Position numbers and translations under genes: made by a program. A stretch of 64,000 bases of DNA from Faucicola mancuniensis (lineage in GTDB: Bacteria > Pseudomonadota > Gammaproteobacteria > Pseudomonadales > Moraxellaceae): positions 1,302,001 to 1,366,000 of the forward strand of contig NZ_CP171363.1 in the NCBI RefSeq assembly GCF_046523945.1, given 5' to 3'. Shown here piece after piece: positions 34,528 through 42,988 of this stretch. The notes under the pieces are model-generated. The model was not told the DNA's origin. It did not search any database and saw only the letters and a list, made by a program, of their open reading frames with translations. Within the stretch, counting starts at the first letter, position 1; each line of letters begins with the position of its first letter.

Positions 34528-34998
34528 TTATTCTTGTTTAATATCACAAAAAATCGCCCCAAGTGCCTGTGCCAAATCATCAGCACGCATTTGAATCTCA
34601 AGCCCACGTCTGCCACCGCTAAAATAAATCGTGTCAAAATCTTTTGCCGTTTCATCAATCACCGTTGGCAAGCGTTTTTTTTGCCCAAGCGGACTGACAC
34701 CGCCCAACACGTAGCCAGTCGTGCGTTCTACCAGTTTTGGGTCTGCCATCACCGCTTTTTTACTGCCGATGGCTTTGGCAATTTTTTTTAAATTTAACAA
34801 ATGCTCAACAGGCACGCACGCCACCGCCAATTTTTGATTATCGTCTTGCACCACAAGGGTTTTGAACACTTGTGCAGGATTTAGCCCCAGTTTTTGGGAC
34901 GCTTCTAGCCCATAACTGTCGCTATTTGGGTCATGTTCATATTCATGCAATGAAAAATTTAATGTTAATTTTTTTGCCAAATTTACCGCAGGGGTCAT
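34528..34998 (-). CDS. ybaK: Cys-tRNA(Pro) deacylase YbaK
   Basis: The 156-residue trans-editing enzyme hydrolyses Cys-tRNA(Pro), a mischarged product of prolyl-tRNA synthetase. Family features are the N-terminal EYEHDPNSDSYGLEAS, QVFKTLVVQDD, KAIGSKKAVMAD, TGYVLGGVSPLGQKKRLPTVID and SGGRRGLEIQM. The length is typical. It lies between apbE and a cytochrome gene, and a shared terminator follows the cytochrome gene, so it is probably transcribed from its own promoter. Confidence 0.93.
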   Translation of the reverse strand: MTPAVNLAKKLTLNFSLHEYEHDPNSDSYGLEASQKLGLNPAQVFKTLVVQDDNQKLAVACVPVEHLLNLKKIAKAIGSKKAVMADPKLVERTTGYVLGGVSPLGQKKRLPTVIDETAKDFDTIYFSGGRRGLEIQMRADDLAQALGAIFCDIKQE

Positions 34999-35025
34999 CG
35001 TTTTTTCCTTTTGCCAAAATGCACA

Positions 35026-35055
35026 AAAACCAGCTCAAACGAACTGGTTTTTTGA
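35026..35055. terminator. Terminator after the cytochrome c lipoprotein gene
   Basis: AACCAG with TC pairs with GA and CTGGTT (one C-A mismatch), flanked by A and T runs at 35026-35055. It is oriented to end the minus-strand cytochrome gene. Confidence 0.75.
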
Positions 35056-35069
35056 TAAAAAAGCCAAAA

Positions 35070-35609
35070 TTAGCTACTTTTTGCAACCATATAATCAACC
35101 GCAGCTTTGACTTCATCATCAGAAGCAGCACTACCACCTTTGGCAGGCATTGCTCCTGTTTTGCCAGTGAAGCCTTCAATAGCGTGTTTATAAAGTGTGT
35201 CTTTGCCTTGTGCGATACGTGGTTTCCAGTTTTCTTTGTCGCCTGGTTTTGGTGCACCTAGCAGACCTGCATCATGACAGGCTTTACAAGTTTGACCATA
35301 CAATTTTTCGCCTGCATCGCTAGCAGTTGCGGTTGCAGTTTGGGTCGCAGGTGCAGAAGCGGTTGCTGTGGCAGTTGCCGTTTCGGTTGTCGCTGTAGAA
35401 GCAGTTGCAGTTGCTGACGCTGGTGCAGGTGTGGCAACTGGAGTTGCTGGCTCTTTGGCGGCTGGAGCAGGGTTGTTGGCACGAGCGATTTCGCCTTGTT
35501 CAGCGGCGATGTCTTCGGTGGCGTGGTGGGCGGTTTCTTGTTTGCTACACGCTGTCAAGCCCATGCCCATTGCTAATACGCTTGCCATCACAAATGATAA
35601 TTTTGCCAT
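35070..35609 (-). CDS. Cytochrome c5-like lipoprotein with Ala/Thr-rich linker
   Basis: The 179-residue periplasmic lipoprotein (lipobox LTAC, Cys21) has a low-complexity linker (about 45-98) of Ala, Thr and Pro. A class I haem domain follows with CKACH (Cys108, Cys111, His112) and an axial Met in TGAMPAKGG. The layout is that of c5-type electron carriers tethered to a membrane by a flexible arm. It probably carries electrons between membrane dehydrogenases or bc1 and an oxidase or reductase. Confidence 0.9.
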   Translation of the reverse strand: MAKLSFVMASVLAMGMGLTACSKQETAHHATEDIAAEQGEIARANNPAPAAKEPATPVATPAPASATATASTATTETATATATASAPATQTATATASDAGEKLYGQTCKACHDAGLLGAPKPGDKENWKPRIAQGKDTLYKHAIEGFTGKTGAMPAKGGSAASDDEVKAAVDYMVAKSS

Positions 35610-35789
35610 AATAATTTTCCTTTAAATATAAATGTTGGCTAATTTGGCTAAAAAAACAAAATTGCAAAATGAAAATGAATGATTGCAATTGTTGCTATAT
35701 TATAAACCTAAAATCCGTTATATAAAAAGGGTTTTTGTAAAAAAATATTTAAAATATATGATTAAAAATGTTTATTTTGTATAAAAACA

Positions 35790-35818
35790 TTGACCTAAAG
35801 GACAAAATCAGCTAGAAT
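35790..35818 (+). promoter_or_regulatory. rpsU promoter
   Basis: TTGACC (35790-35795) and TAGAAT (35813-35818) are separated by exactly 17 bp, a near-consensus sigma-70 promoter. It leaves a leader of roughly 115 nt before rpsU. Confidence 0.7.
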
Positions 35819-35941
35819 GTGGCTCTATTTTTATCCTAATCTGAGCTGATGTCGTGCATGGGCGTGCAAGGCTAATAACTAACTATACAGCCAGATTAAT
35901 GTGTCCTTGCCCAATTATTTTATAGACTTAAGGAGTCTTAA

Positions 35942-36157
35942 ATGCCATCAGTTAAGGTAAAAGAAAACGAACCAGTAGATATCGCAATCCGCCGTTTTAA
36001 ACGTGCTTGCGAAAAAGCAGGTATTTTAGCAGATGTTCGCAAACACGAATTTTACGAAAAGCCAACCCAAGAACGTAAACGTAAAAAAGCAGCCGCGGTA
36101 AAACGTTACAAAAAGAAAGTATCTCGTGAGTCTATCCGCACCACACGTCTTTACTAA
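35942..36157 (+). CDS. rpsU: 30S ribosomal protein S21
   Basis: The 71-residue small-subunit protein needed for base-pairing of mRNA with 16S rRNA is recognised from MPSVKVKENEPVDIAIRRFK and the basic C-terminus. The ribosome binding site AAGGAG precedes the ATG. The usual rpsU-dnaG-rpoD macromolecular-synthesis operon is not present: a terminator follows, and the next gene is yqeY. Confidence 0.98.
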   Translation: MPSVKVKENEPVDIAIRRFKRACEKAGILADVRKHEFYEKPTQERKRKKAAAVKRYKKKVSRESIRTTRLY

Positions 36158-36195
36158 TTGATCTGGTTGCTTGGCAATCTAAAAATAGTAAAACC

Positions 36196-36226
36196 AAAAG
36201 CCGCTTTTTTTAAGTGGCTTTTTTTA
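36196..36226 (+). terminator. Intrinsic terminator after rpsU
   Basis: AAAGCCGCTT (36197-36206) pairs with AAGTGGCTTT (36212-36221, one G-U pair) and is followed by T. Confidence 0.9.
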
Positions 36227-36277
36227 TATTTTTAAAATTTTTTAACTAATTTTTAACAACATTGAAGGAATAAAAAA

Positions 36278-36727
36278 ATGTCCAGTTTAAAAGACAACCT
36301 AAGCGAAAAAATCAAAACCGCCATGAAAGCCCGTGAATTAGAAACGGTTAAAGTCTTGCGTAATGTGCAAGCAGTGATTAAACAGATTGAAATTGACCGT
36401 CAAATTACCCTTGATGACAATGGCGTACTTGAGATTTTGCAAAAACAAACCAAACAACGCCAAGAATCGCTGGCGATTTTTACCGCCAATGGGCGTGAAG
36501 ATTTGGCTCAAAAAGAGCAGTTTGAAATTGATGTGATTGGCGAATTTTTGCCACAGGCGATGAGCGAAGATGAAATCGTGGCGTTGGTAAATGCCGAAAT
36601 CGCCAAACAAGGGGCGACAGGTATGCAACAGATGGGTAGCGTGATGAATGCGTTAAAAGCCCAGACGACAGGACGTGCCGACCCTGCGATTTTATCAAAA
36701 TTGGTAAAACAAACATTGCAAGGCTAA
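36278..36727 (+). CDS. yqeY: GatB/YqeY-domain protein
   Basis: The 149-residue YqeY protein is homologous to the tail domain of the amidotransferase GatB, which binds tRNA. Conserved segments are AMKARELETVKVLRNVQAVIKQ, LQKQTKQRQESLAIF and the C-terminal GAMGQVM-like stretch (QMGSVMNALKAQTTGRAD). The precise role is unknown. It often follows rpsU, as here. An IS481-like element is inserted immediately beyond its stop codon, between the gene and its terminator, leaving the coding sequence intact. Confidence 0.92.
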   Translation: MSSLKDNLSEKIKTAMKARELETVKVLRNVQAVIKQIEIDRQITLDDNGVLEILQKQTKQRQESLAIFTANGREDLAQKEQFEIDVIGEFLPQAMSEDEIVALVNAEIAKQGATGMQQMGSVMNALKAQTTGRADPAILSKLVKQTLQG

Positions 36728-36729
36728 AT

Positions 36730-37631
36730 TGTAAGAACCTCAAGCGTTATTTACACTTTGTTTAAAATAAAACTCCAACCACTCATAAGGAGTAAAGGTT
36801 TGAGTTTTGCCAGTAATATCATCTTTTTTAGTTAAAGATGAATGGGGTTTAACGGTATTATAGAAATTAAGAAATCTTGTTAATTCTTGCTTTCTATGTT
36901 CACTACCTGTAAATTCACATTGTTCATGCCACATTTCCATGAGCGTACGTATTACTCGTTCTGCTTTACCATTGGTTTGTGGTTTGGCAACTTTGGTGAA
37001 TTTCTGATTGATGTTGTTATTATAACAGGCTTTGACAAATTCATGGTCTTTTGTGCCTTTATATTCTGTGCCATTGTCAGAATAAATCACCTCAATCGTA
37101 TAAGGGCAAGGTTTAATAACTTGTTCTGTCAGAAACTTAGCCGCACTAAAAGCTGTTTTGTCTGGCATAATACAAGCATACAGTTCACGAGAATAATCAT
37201 CAATGGCAACAAACAGATATTCTCTAGGGCTGTTGCTATTTTGTCCTTTGAGCAGTGGTAGGCGTTTTGTATCTACGTGTACCATCTCACCAGGATAGGA
37301 TTTATTATAACGCTTGGCTTGTTTTTTGAGTTTGTCTTGTATACTCTTTTCAACTTTAGCTAAGCGTTTAATACCAAATTTCGCTTGTTTAAAGCGATTA
37401 TTGACACTGGTTTGTGGTTTTAGTAACTTCACTCTAGCAAGTTTCAATACCTTGTAGATTGTTGGTCTTGATACTTTGTATTCTTCAGCAAGTGATGTTA
37501 CGCTTTGTTTGTTTTGATGATAGGCTATCCAAATAGCTTCTCTTTCAAACGGTAGCAGTCTGGTGTTTTTATGTATGTTCATTTGCAGTATTTTATCCTA
37601 AATACTGTAAATAACGCTAGGATATCTTACA
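36730..37631 (-). mobile_element. IS481-family-like insertion sequence, copy 2
   Basis: The 902-bp element is about 99 percent identical to copy 1. It is flanked by the 7-bp duplication GCTAAAT (36723-36729 and 37632-37638), which includes the stop codon of yqeY. The inverted repeats are the same as in copy 1. Confidence 0.93.
36740..37582 (-). CDS. IS481-like DDE transposase (copy 2)
   Basis: The 280-residue transposase is nearly identical to copy 1 (LLPFERE and FTGSEHRK instead of LLPLERE and FTSSKHRK). The helix-turn-helix and the three DDE motifs (HVDTK, YSDNGTEY, NGKAERVIR) are intact, so it may be active. It is read opposite to yqeY. Confidence 0.93.
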   Translation of the reverse strand: MNIHKNTRLLPFEREAIWIAYHQNKQSVTSLAEEYKVSRPTIYKVLKLARVKLLKPQTSVNNRFKQAKFGIKRLAKVEKSIQDKLKKQAKRYNKSYPGEMVHVDTKRLPLLKGQNSNSPREYLFVAIDDYSRELYACIMPDKTAFSAAKFLTEQVIKPCPYTIEVIYSDNGTEYKGTKDHEFVKACYNNNINQKFTKVAKPQTNGKAERVIRTLMEMWHEQCEFTGSEHRKQELTRFLNFYNTVKPHSSLTKKDDITGKTQTFTPYEWLEFYFKQSVNNA

Positions 37632-37661
37632 GCTAAATTTGTTTACTAAATTTGTTTAAAT

Positions 37662-37700
37662 AAAAACCAAACTTACAATTTTTTGGGTTTGGTTTTTTAT
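37662..37700. terminator. Bidirectional terminator displaced from yqeY by the IS
   Basis: AAAACCAAAC pairs with GTTTGGTTTT around an AT-rich loop, with T and A runs outside. It lies between the IS and ypjD and was probably the original terminator of yqeY as well as of ypjD. Confidence 0.85.
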
Positions 37701-37715
37701 TTTTTATCAATCAGC

Positions 37716-38633
37716 TTATTTTAAGATAATTTCTAACACAAATTTTGTTCCAATAAAGGCAATACCAAGCAAAATCACCCCATAAATCGCCATGTTGCTT
37801 GCTTTGACACCCCGCCAACCATATTTGTAATGCCCAAATAACAACGCCCCAAAAACCAGCCACGACAGCACGCTAAATACGGTTTTGTGGGCTAAATGTT
37901 GCCCCAATAAATCGGTCGTATCCATAAAACCAAGCCCAAGCGACAGCGACAACAGCACAAAGCCCACTGTTATCATATCAAACAACAGATTTTCCATTTG
38001 TTGTAAAGAAGGCAGTTTTGCGACCCAAAGACGGTTCATAGAGCGGTGTTTTAACTCACGAATTTGCAAGCGTAACATCACCGCTTGCACTGATGACATA
38101 AACAGCACCGAATACGCCCCCAACGCAATGATAATATGCCCTTGTAGCGATAGGCTCATGCCTGTCAAAGGCTGATACGGTGCATTGCCAAAAAAGCCCG
38201 TTAGCACGCCGATAATTGCCAACGGCGTTGCCAAAATGCCAAGCGGTAAAATCTCACGATACAGACAAAATCCCCAATAAAACATCATCATAAACAGCGT
38301 GGTTAAAGAAATGGTGTTAAATAAATTAAAATTTAAACCATAAATGGTAATGATTTTGGGATAAAGGGTGATGGCATGGACGACAAGACCGACCAGCAAA
38401 AAACTTAAAGTAATGCCTTTGTGAATGGGTTTTTGCCATGCCAACGCCCACGACAGATAGACCAACGTCAATCCATAACAAACCAATGATAACACGAGCA
38501 ATAAAAACACAGGACTTCCCCAAATGCCAATTTTATAAAAATTTAAGAATGAAAGTAATTTTACCAAAATAATTGGTAGTTTTGTCAGTATTTTGTTAGC
38601 AGTTTTTGTCAATTTAGCATAAAATAGCGACAA
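37716..38633 (-). CDS. ypjD: CcsA-like cytochrome c assembly family protein YpjD
   Basis: Inner-membrane protein of 305 residues with about eight helices, of the CcsA/CcmC/YpjD type. The conserved core is NLFNTISLTTLFMMMFYWG, then SLQGHIIIALGAYSVLFM and AHKTVFSVLSWLVFGALLFGHYKYGWRG, with His residues that could handle haem. YpjD has been linked to magnesium/cobalt efflux and to cytochrome assembly in different bacteria; neither is shown here. It is divergent from ffh, as in many gammaproteobacteria. Confidence 0.88.
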   Translation of the reverse strand: MSLFYAKLTKTANKILTKLPIILVKLLSFLNFYKIGIWGSPVFLLLVLSLVCYGLTLVYLSWALAWQKPIHKGITLSFLLVGLVVHAITLYPKIITIYGLNFNLFNTISLTTLFMMMFYWGFCLYREILPLGILATPLAIIGVLTGFFGNAPYQPLTGMSLSLQGHIIIALGAYSVLFMSSVQAVMLRLQIRELKHRSMNRLWVAKLPSLQQMENLLFDMITVGFVLLSLSLGLGFMDTTDLLGQHLAHKTVFSVLSWLVFGALLFGHYKYGWRGVKASNMAIYGVILLGIAFIGTKFVLEIILK

Positions 38634-38775
38634 GAAGACATTTTTTTGTCAAAATAGGTGAATAATGTGTTAGTTTAGCATTTTTTATTGATTTTAGCAT
38701 TTTAAAAACTGATGTATTTTGTGCTAAAATGATACGATTTTAACTTTCATTGTAAATTTTTTAAAGAGTAATATT

Positions 38776-40281
38776 ATGTTTGAAACTTTAACTGAACGCT
38801 TATCAACGAGCCTACGCAATGTCGCAGGCACAGGACAATTAACCGAAGACAACATCAAAGACACCTTGCGTGAAGTGCGTATGGCACTGTTAGAAGCGGA
38901 CGTGGCATTGCCAATCGTGCGTGATTTTGTGGCACGCATTAAAGACAAGGCGTTGGGTCAAGAAGTGCTAAAAGAGCTACAACCGGGGCAAGCTTTCGTC
39001 AAAATCGTGTATGACGAGCTGACCGAAATGATGGGTAGCGAAAATCAACAGCTTGAAATGACGGGCAAACCGCCAGTGATTTATCTAATGGCAGGCTTGC
39101 AAGGGGCAGGTAAAACCACGACCACAGGTAAGCTTGCCAAATACCTACAAGACCGCCACAAGAAAAAAGTCATGCTGGTATCAGCAGATGTGTATCGCCC
39201 TGCGGCGATTAAACAGCTTGAGCAAGTTGCCGAGCAAGTTGGGGCAAGTTTTGTGGCTTCAACTGCAGATGAAAATCCGATTGACATCGCCAAACATGCC
39301 ATCGCCCAAGCCCAGCTAAAATATCAAGATGTGTTGATTATTGATACCGCAGGTCGTTTGCATATTGACAACGACATGATGGAAGAAATCAAAGCCTTGA
39401 CTGCCGCCGTCAATCCAGCAGAAACCTTGTTTGTCGTGGACTCAATGACAGGGCAAGACGCTGCCAACACAGCAAAAGCCTTTAATGACGCATTGCCTTT
39501 GACAGGCGTGATTTTGACAAAAACTGACGGTGATGCTCGTGGTGGTGCAGCCTTATCGGTGCGTGCGATTACAGGCAAACCGATTAAATTTTTGGGTCGT
39601 GGCGAAAAATTGGACGCACTTGAGCCATTTCACCCAGAACGTGTCGCACAGCGTATTTTGGGTATGGGCGATGTGTTGTCTTTGGTTGAAGAAGTTGAAA
39701 GCAAGATTGACCGTGAAAAAGCCGAACGTATGGCGAAAAAAATCCAAAAAGGCGGTGAGTTTGACCTTGAAGATTTATTGACCCAATTCCAACAAATGCG
39801 TAACTTGGGCGGTATGGCAGGTTTTCTTGACAAAATGCCGGGCATGAGTGGTGCGGATATTCAAAAAGCGGTACAAGAAGCCAAACCAGAAGAAAAGGTC
39901 AAAGAAATGGAAGCGTTAATCCATTCTATGACCCCATTTGAACGTCAAAACCCAGACAAAATTAACCCAAGCCGTAAACGCCGTATCGCTGATGGCTCTG
40001 GCAAAACGGTGCAAGATGTCAATGCCTTGCTAAAACAGCACAAACAAATGGCAAAAATGATGAAAATGTTGTCCGACCCATCAGGTATTAGCAAAATGAT
40101 GCGTGCGGTACAAGGTTTAACCAAAGGTATGAGCGGACAAGGTGGCGGACCATTGTTTGGTGGCAATCAGCAACAACAGCCAGCCCCTGTGATGGGTGAG
40201 GCGATTGATGTGAATGCGGTGAATGCCAATATGTCCGCCCCAACATCAACGAATACACCAAAATTTAAAACCCGTTTCTAA
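38776..40281 (+). CDS. ffh: Signal recognition particle protein Ffh
   Basis: GTPase (501 residues) that binds signal sequences and the 4.5S RNA and targets inner-membrane proteins. The N domain (MFETLTERLSTSLRNVAG) precedes the G domain with GLQGAGKTTTTGKLA, DVYRPAAIKQL, DTAGRLHID, TKTDGDARGG and GRGEKLDALEPF. The Met-rich M domain (from about 325) includes NPSRKRRIADGSG and a flexible Met-rich end (MMKMLSDPSGISKMM). The tail is Gln/Pro-rich. The TTTAGCATTTT repeats upstream are noted separately. Confidence 0.98.
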   Translation: MFETLTERLSTSLRNVAGTGQLTEDNIKDTLREVRMALLEADVALPIVRDFVARIKDKALGQEVLKELQPGQAFVKIVYDELTEMMGSENQQLEMTGKPPVIYLMAGLQGAGKTTTTGKLAKYLQDRHKKKVMLVSADVYRPAAIKQLEQVAEQVGASFVASTADENPIDIAKHAIAQAQLKYQDVLIIDTAGRLHIDNDMMEEIKALTAAVNPAETLFVVDSMTGQDAANTAKAFNDALPLTGVILTKTDGDARGGAALSVRAITGKPIKFLGRGEKLDALEPFHPERVAQRILGMGDVLSLVEEVESKIDREKAERMAKKIQKGGEFDLEDLLTQFQQMRNLGGMAGFLDKMPGMSGADIQKAVQEAKPEEKVKEMEALIHSMTPFERQNPDKINPSRKRRIADGSGKTVQDVNALLKQHKQMAKMMKMLSDPSGISKMMRAVQGLTKGMSGQGGGPLFGGNQQQQPAPVMGEAIDVNAVNANMSAPTSTNTPKFKTRF

Positions 40282-40307
40282 ACAAGCATTTTAAAAAATT
40301 GGTAAAT

Positions 40308-40342
40308 AAGCATAAGAAATTGATTTTCTTGTGCTTTTTTAT
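40308..40342 (+). terminator. Intrinsic terminator after ffh
   Basis: AAGCATAAGAAA (40308-40319) pairs with TTTCTTGTGCTT (40325-40336, one T-G pair) and is followed by T. Confidence 0.85.
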
Positions 40343-40370
40343 TGGAGTGTCTAACCCCAAAATATCCATA

Positions 40371-40403
40371 AAAAAATCCTGCCAAACTGACAGGATTTTT
40401 TGT
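40371..40403. terminator. Bidirectional terminator after the OmpA-like gene
   Basis: ATCCTG..CA pairs with TG..CAGGAT, with A run left and T run right, between converging ffh and the OmpA-like gene. Confidence 0.85.
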
Positions 40404-40419
40404 ATACCAAAGGCTTACA

Positions 40420-41928
40420 TTAGTTAGTTGTACTCGCTGGTACGACAACAGTTTCAGTGTTGATAATCATTTCAGGGCCGTCAACGATGTAAACTTCTAC
40501 ACGGCGACCTTCTTGTTCTTTACCTTGAGCACCAACGGTATTTTTTGGTTTGATAAGTTCTAATTGAGCTTCTGGCACGCCATTGTCAATCAAGAATTTT
40601 TGAACTGCTTGAGCACGTTCTTTAGACAGTTTTTCGTTGGCAGTTGCGTTACCTGTGCTATCGGTGTAACCACTTACGCCTAGTTTTTTTCCTTGTTTAG
40701 CAGCTTCTAGGATTTCTTTGGCTTTTTCAACAGCTTGTGGTGCTACGTCTGCTTTGCCTGTGGCAAAGTAGAAGTTTAAGCGACCATTTTCAAAGTAAAC
40801 TGATGGCTCAGTTGATGAAATGACAACTTCTTCAGTCGCAGGTGCAGACGCAGTCGCCATTGGCATGGCTGAATCTGCCATCACGTTGTAATCAGGTAGT
40901 AAGGCTTTGATACCGTCAATCAATTTGGTAGTTGCAGCATCATCAGGGGTTGCAACCATCACGTGATTACCGTCAAATTTTACAGAAGCTGATGGTACGC
41001 CTTTAACAAGGTTTAATACGTCAGTTAGTTTGTCAGTAGCTGGGAAGTTCACATCATAAGTTGGGTCTACATTTAGGCTAACGGCTTTTTCGGCATCAGT
41101 ACCAAATACATTGGTAAATGCACCTAAGATTTTTGATTTTAAGCCTTCATCGCCAACTGTTCCCAAACCGCCCAATGTCAATGCACCGTCCGCACCTGTT
41201 GCAAATGCTAAAGTTGGTGCTAACAATGACGCAGGTGTCGCAGAAGCAACTGATGCAGGGGCAACGACCGCTTCATTGGTTTGGATACGTGGGGCTTCGT
41301 TGTCTTTGCCACAGCCTTTTAACAACATCGCTGCTAAACCACCCAAGATTAACAAAGCGATTAATGGCAATAACCATTTTGGCAAACCGCTGGTTTCTTC
41401 AGGTTTTGGTGTGGCGACAAGGTTTTCTTCAACACGAGTGTTTGCTGTATGAGCTGTTGTGTTGGTCGTTGCTTGTGCTGGGCTGATGTTCAAGGCTGTC
41501 AAAATGCCAGCTGGAATAAAGGCATACGCCCATGTTGGTAGAACGCTTGCAACTGAGCTGATGTTATTTGCCAAAAATGCAGGTAGTGGCATTGTGCCAG
41601 ACAAACCACGCAATTCATTTAACACAAGTGGAGCGGCACGGCTTACCAAAGTTTGGGTTTCGTCTTCTGATACGCTGTAGTGTTTTGACAGCTCTTGTAC
41701 CATGTTGCTACGGTGCAATGAATTTGGTAACAAGCGGTCAAGGAAAGTTACGTCTTCTTTCTCAATGGCGGCATCGCCAAACACGCTGTAAGATTGGTTA
41801 TCTGCCAAACGTGCGATAAAAATGGCATATACTTTTTCAAGTAGTGATGTATAGTTGCCAGTGGTGTCCGTATGGTTGCCTAATAAAATAGGCGTTATGG
41901 TACGGGTTAAATGTTCAATTAAGTTCAT
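40420..41928 (-). CDS. DUF937-OmpA peptidoglycan-associating envelope protein
   Basis: The 502-residue protein starts at ATG 41928 (an upstream TTG at 41940 is possible). Residues about 1-150 are a DUF937-like helical region, then a membrane helix (about 183-205, LPLIALLILGGLAAMLLKGCG) and a BON-like segment (about 235-335). The C-terminal OmpA domain has FYFATGKADV, LGVSGYTDSTG, NEKLSKERAQAVQ and GRRVEVYIVD, which bind peptidoglycan. This resembles ArfA/YiaD-type envelope proteins. The upstream region carries the same 16-bp palindrome as the Ala-rich lipoprotein gene. Confidence 0.8.
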   Translation of the reverse strand: MNLIEHLTRTITPILLGNHTDTTGNYTSLLEKVYAIFIARLADNQSYSVFGDAAIEKEDVTFLDRLLPNSLHRSNMVQELSKHYSVSEDETQTLVSRAAPLVLNELRGLSGTMPLPAFLANNISSVASVLPTWAYAFIPAGILTALNISPAQATTNTTAHTANTRVEENLVATPKPEETSGLPKWLLPLIALLILGGLAAMLLKGCGKDNEAPRIQTNEAVVAPASVASATPASLLAPTLAFATGADGALTLGGLGTVGDEGLKSKILGAFTNVFGTDAEKAVSLNVDPTYDVNFPATDKLTDVLNLVKGVPSASVKFDGNHVMVATPDDAATTKLIDGIKALLPDYNVMADSAMPMATASAPATEEVVISSTEPSVYFENGRLNFYFATGKADVAPQAVEKAKEILEAAKQGKKLGVSGYTDSTGNATANEKLSKERAQAVQKFLIDNGVPEAQLELIKPKNTVGAQGKEQEGRRVEVYIVDGPEMIINTETVVVPASTTN

Positions 41929-42368
41929 GGAAATCCCCAACTTTGTTTCGTTAAAATGGAGGTTTTGACAGTTTGTTAAGATTTTTTAAAATCTTTGATA
42001 ATAAAATGTCATAAAGTTTTGATATGTGTGCATAAATTAAACTAAATTTATATCTTTCGCAATTATAAAAAGTAACCAAAACGTAATCATTGTGTAAATT
42101 TAAGCAGTTAAAGGCAGTTTTTTGCCGATAAAAAGATATCTTTTTGCTAAAAAAGCCAAAAACTTGCCAAAAAACTCAACAAATTTTTCTGTAACTTAAT
42201 GATTTTTATTGATTATTTATCAAATTTACATAAATACTAAAAAAATCCGCCCTTTTTTTGAAATTTTCGGTATATTAGGCGTTTTTAAACCCAATTTTTA
42301 ACAACAGCTTTAATAACGTTTTTAACAACAGTTTTTACAAAATTTTTAAGCAATTTGACAAAGTGTAG
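41929..42368. other. Divergent non-coding region with 16-bp palindrome
   Basis: AT-rich spacer between the OmpA-like gene (minus) and the rhomboid gene (plus). It contains the perfect palindrome AAAAAGATATCTTTTT at 42130-42145, a short AAGATTTTTTAAAATCTT inverted repeat near 41979, and otherwise no ORF. Confidence 0.5.
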
Positions 42369-42974
42369 ATGATTATGATGACATTGATAATTATAGCGGT
42401 AACGGTGGCGGTGAGCTTGTTGGCGTGGCAGTCGCCAAAGTTGATGGACAGGCTGATTTTTTATCCACCAGCCATCAAAAAAGGACAGGTGGACAGATTT
42501 TTGACGCACGGTTTTATTCACAAAGATGGTTTTCATCTGTTTTTTAATATGATTACCTTGTTTTCGTTTGGACAAGGTATGCAAAAGTTTTATAATCAAA
42601 AATTGGGCGTGATTGGCTTTTTGTTGTTTTATTTGCTTGCGATTGTGGTGTCGTCCATTCCTGATTATGTCAAATACAAAAATAACCGCAATTTTGCGTC
42701 CTTGGGTGCGTCAGGCGGTGTGTCTGCGGTGATTTTTGCGTTTGTGTTATTTCAGCCTTGGAGTATTTTGTGGTTCTTTTTTATTCCCATGCCTGCGATT
42801 TTGTTTGCGATTTTGTATACAGGTTATGTGATTTATTTGGACGGTAAAAATCAGTTTAATATCAATCATACCGCCCATTTGGTCGGTGGTATTGTCGGTA
42901 TGTTGGTTACAATCGTGATTGAGCCAAGCATTGTGCCACATTTTTTCAATGCGTTAATGCACCCAAAATTTTAA
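42369..42974 (+). CDS. Rhomboid-family intramembrane serine protease
   Basis: The 201-residue protein has about six hydrophobic helices. The catalytic serine lies in LGASGGVSAVIFAF at about residues 114-127, and the partner His in NHTAHLVGGIVGM at about 176. The LTHGFIHKDGFHLFFNMITLFSFG segment is the conserved N-terminal rhomboid core. The protein cleaves membrane substrates within the bilayer; the target is unknown. It is the first of a run of close plus-strand genes with the phosphoesterase (14 bp later) and the bestrophin gene. Confidence 0.9.
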   Translation: MIMMTLIIIAVTVAVSLLAWQSPKLMDRLIFYPPAIKKGQVDRFLTHGFIHKDGFHLFFNMITLFSFGQGMQKFYNQKLGVIGFLLFYLLAIVVSSIPDYVKYKNNRNFASLGASGGVSAVIFAFVLFQPWSILWFFFIPMPAILFAILYTGYVIYLDGKNQFNINHTAHLVGGIVGMLVTIVIEPSIVPHFFNALMHPKF

Positions 42975-42988
42975 ACTTAGGTTTTTAC

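Noticed and set aside
35820..35935. Structured-looking rpsU leader considered as a tRNA or riboswitch
   Set aside because: No cloverleaf, no TTCGA arm and no known riboswitch core could be formed; it is treated as an ordinary leader.
41111..41486. Plus-strand frames over the OmpA-like gene
   Set aside because: They are antisense to a well-supported coding region and have no recognisable domain.
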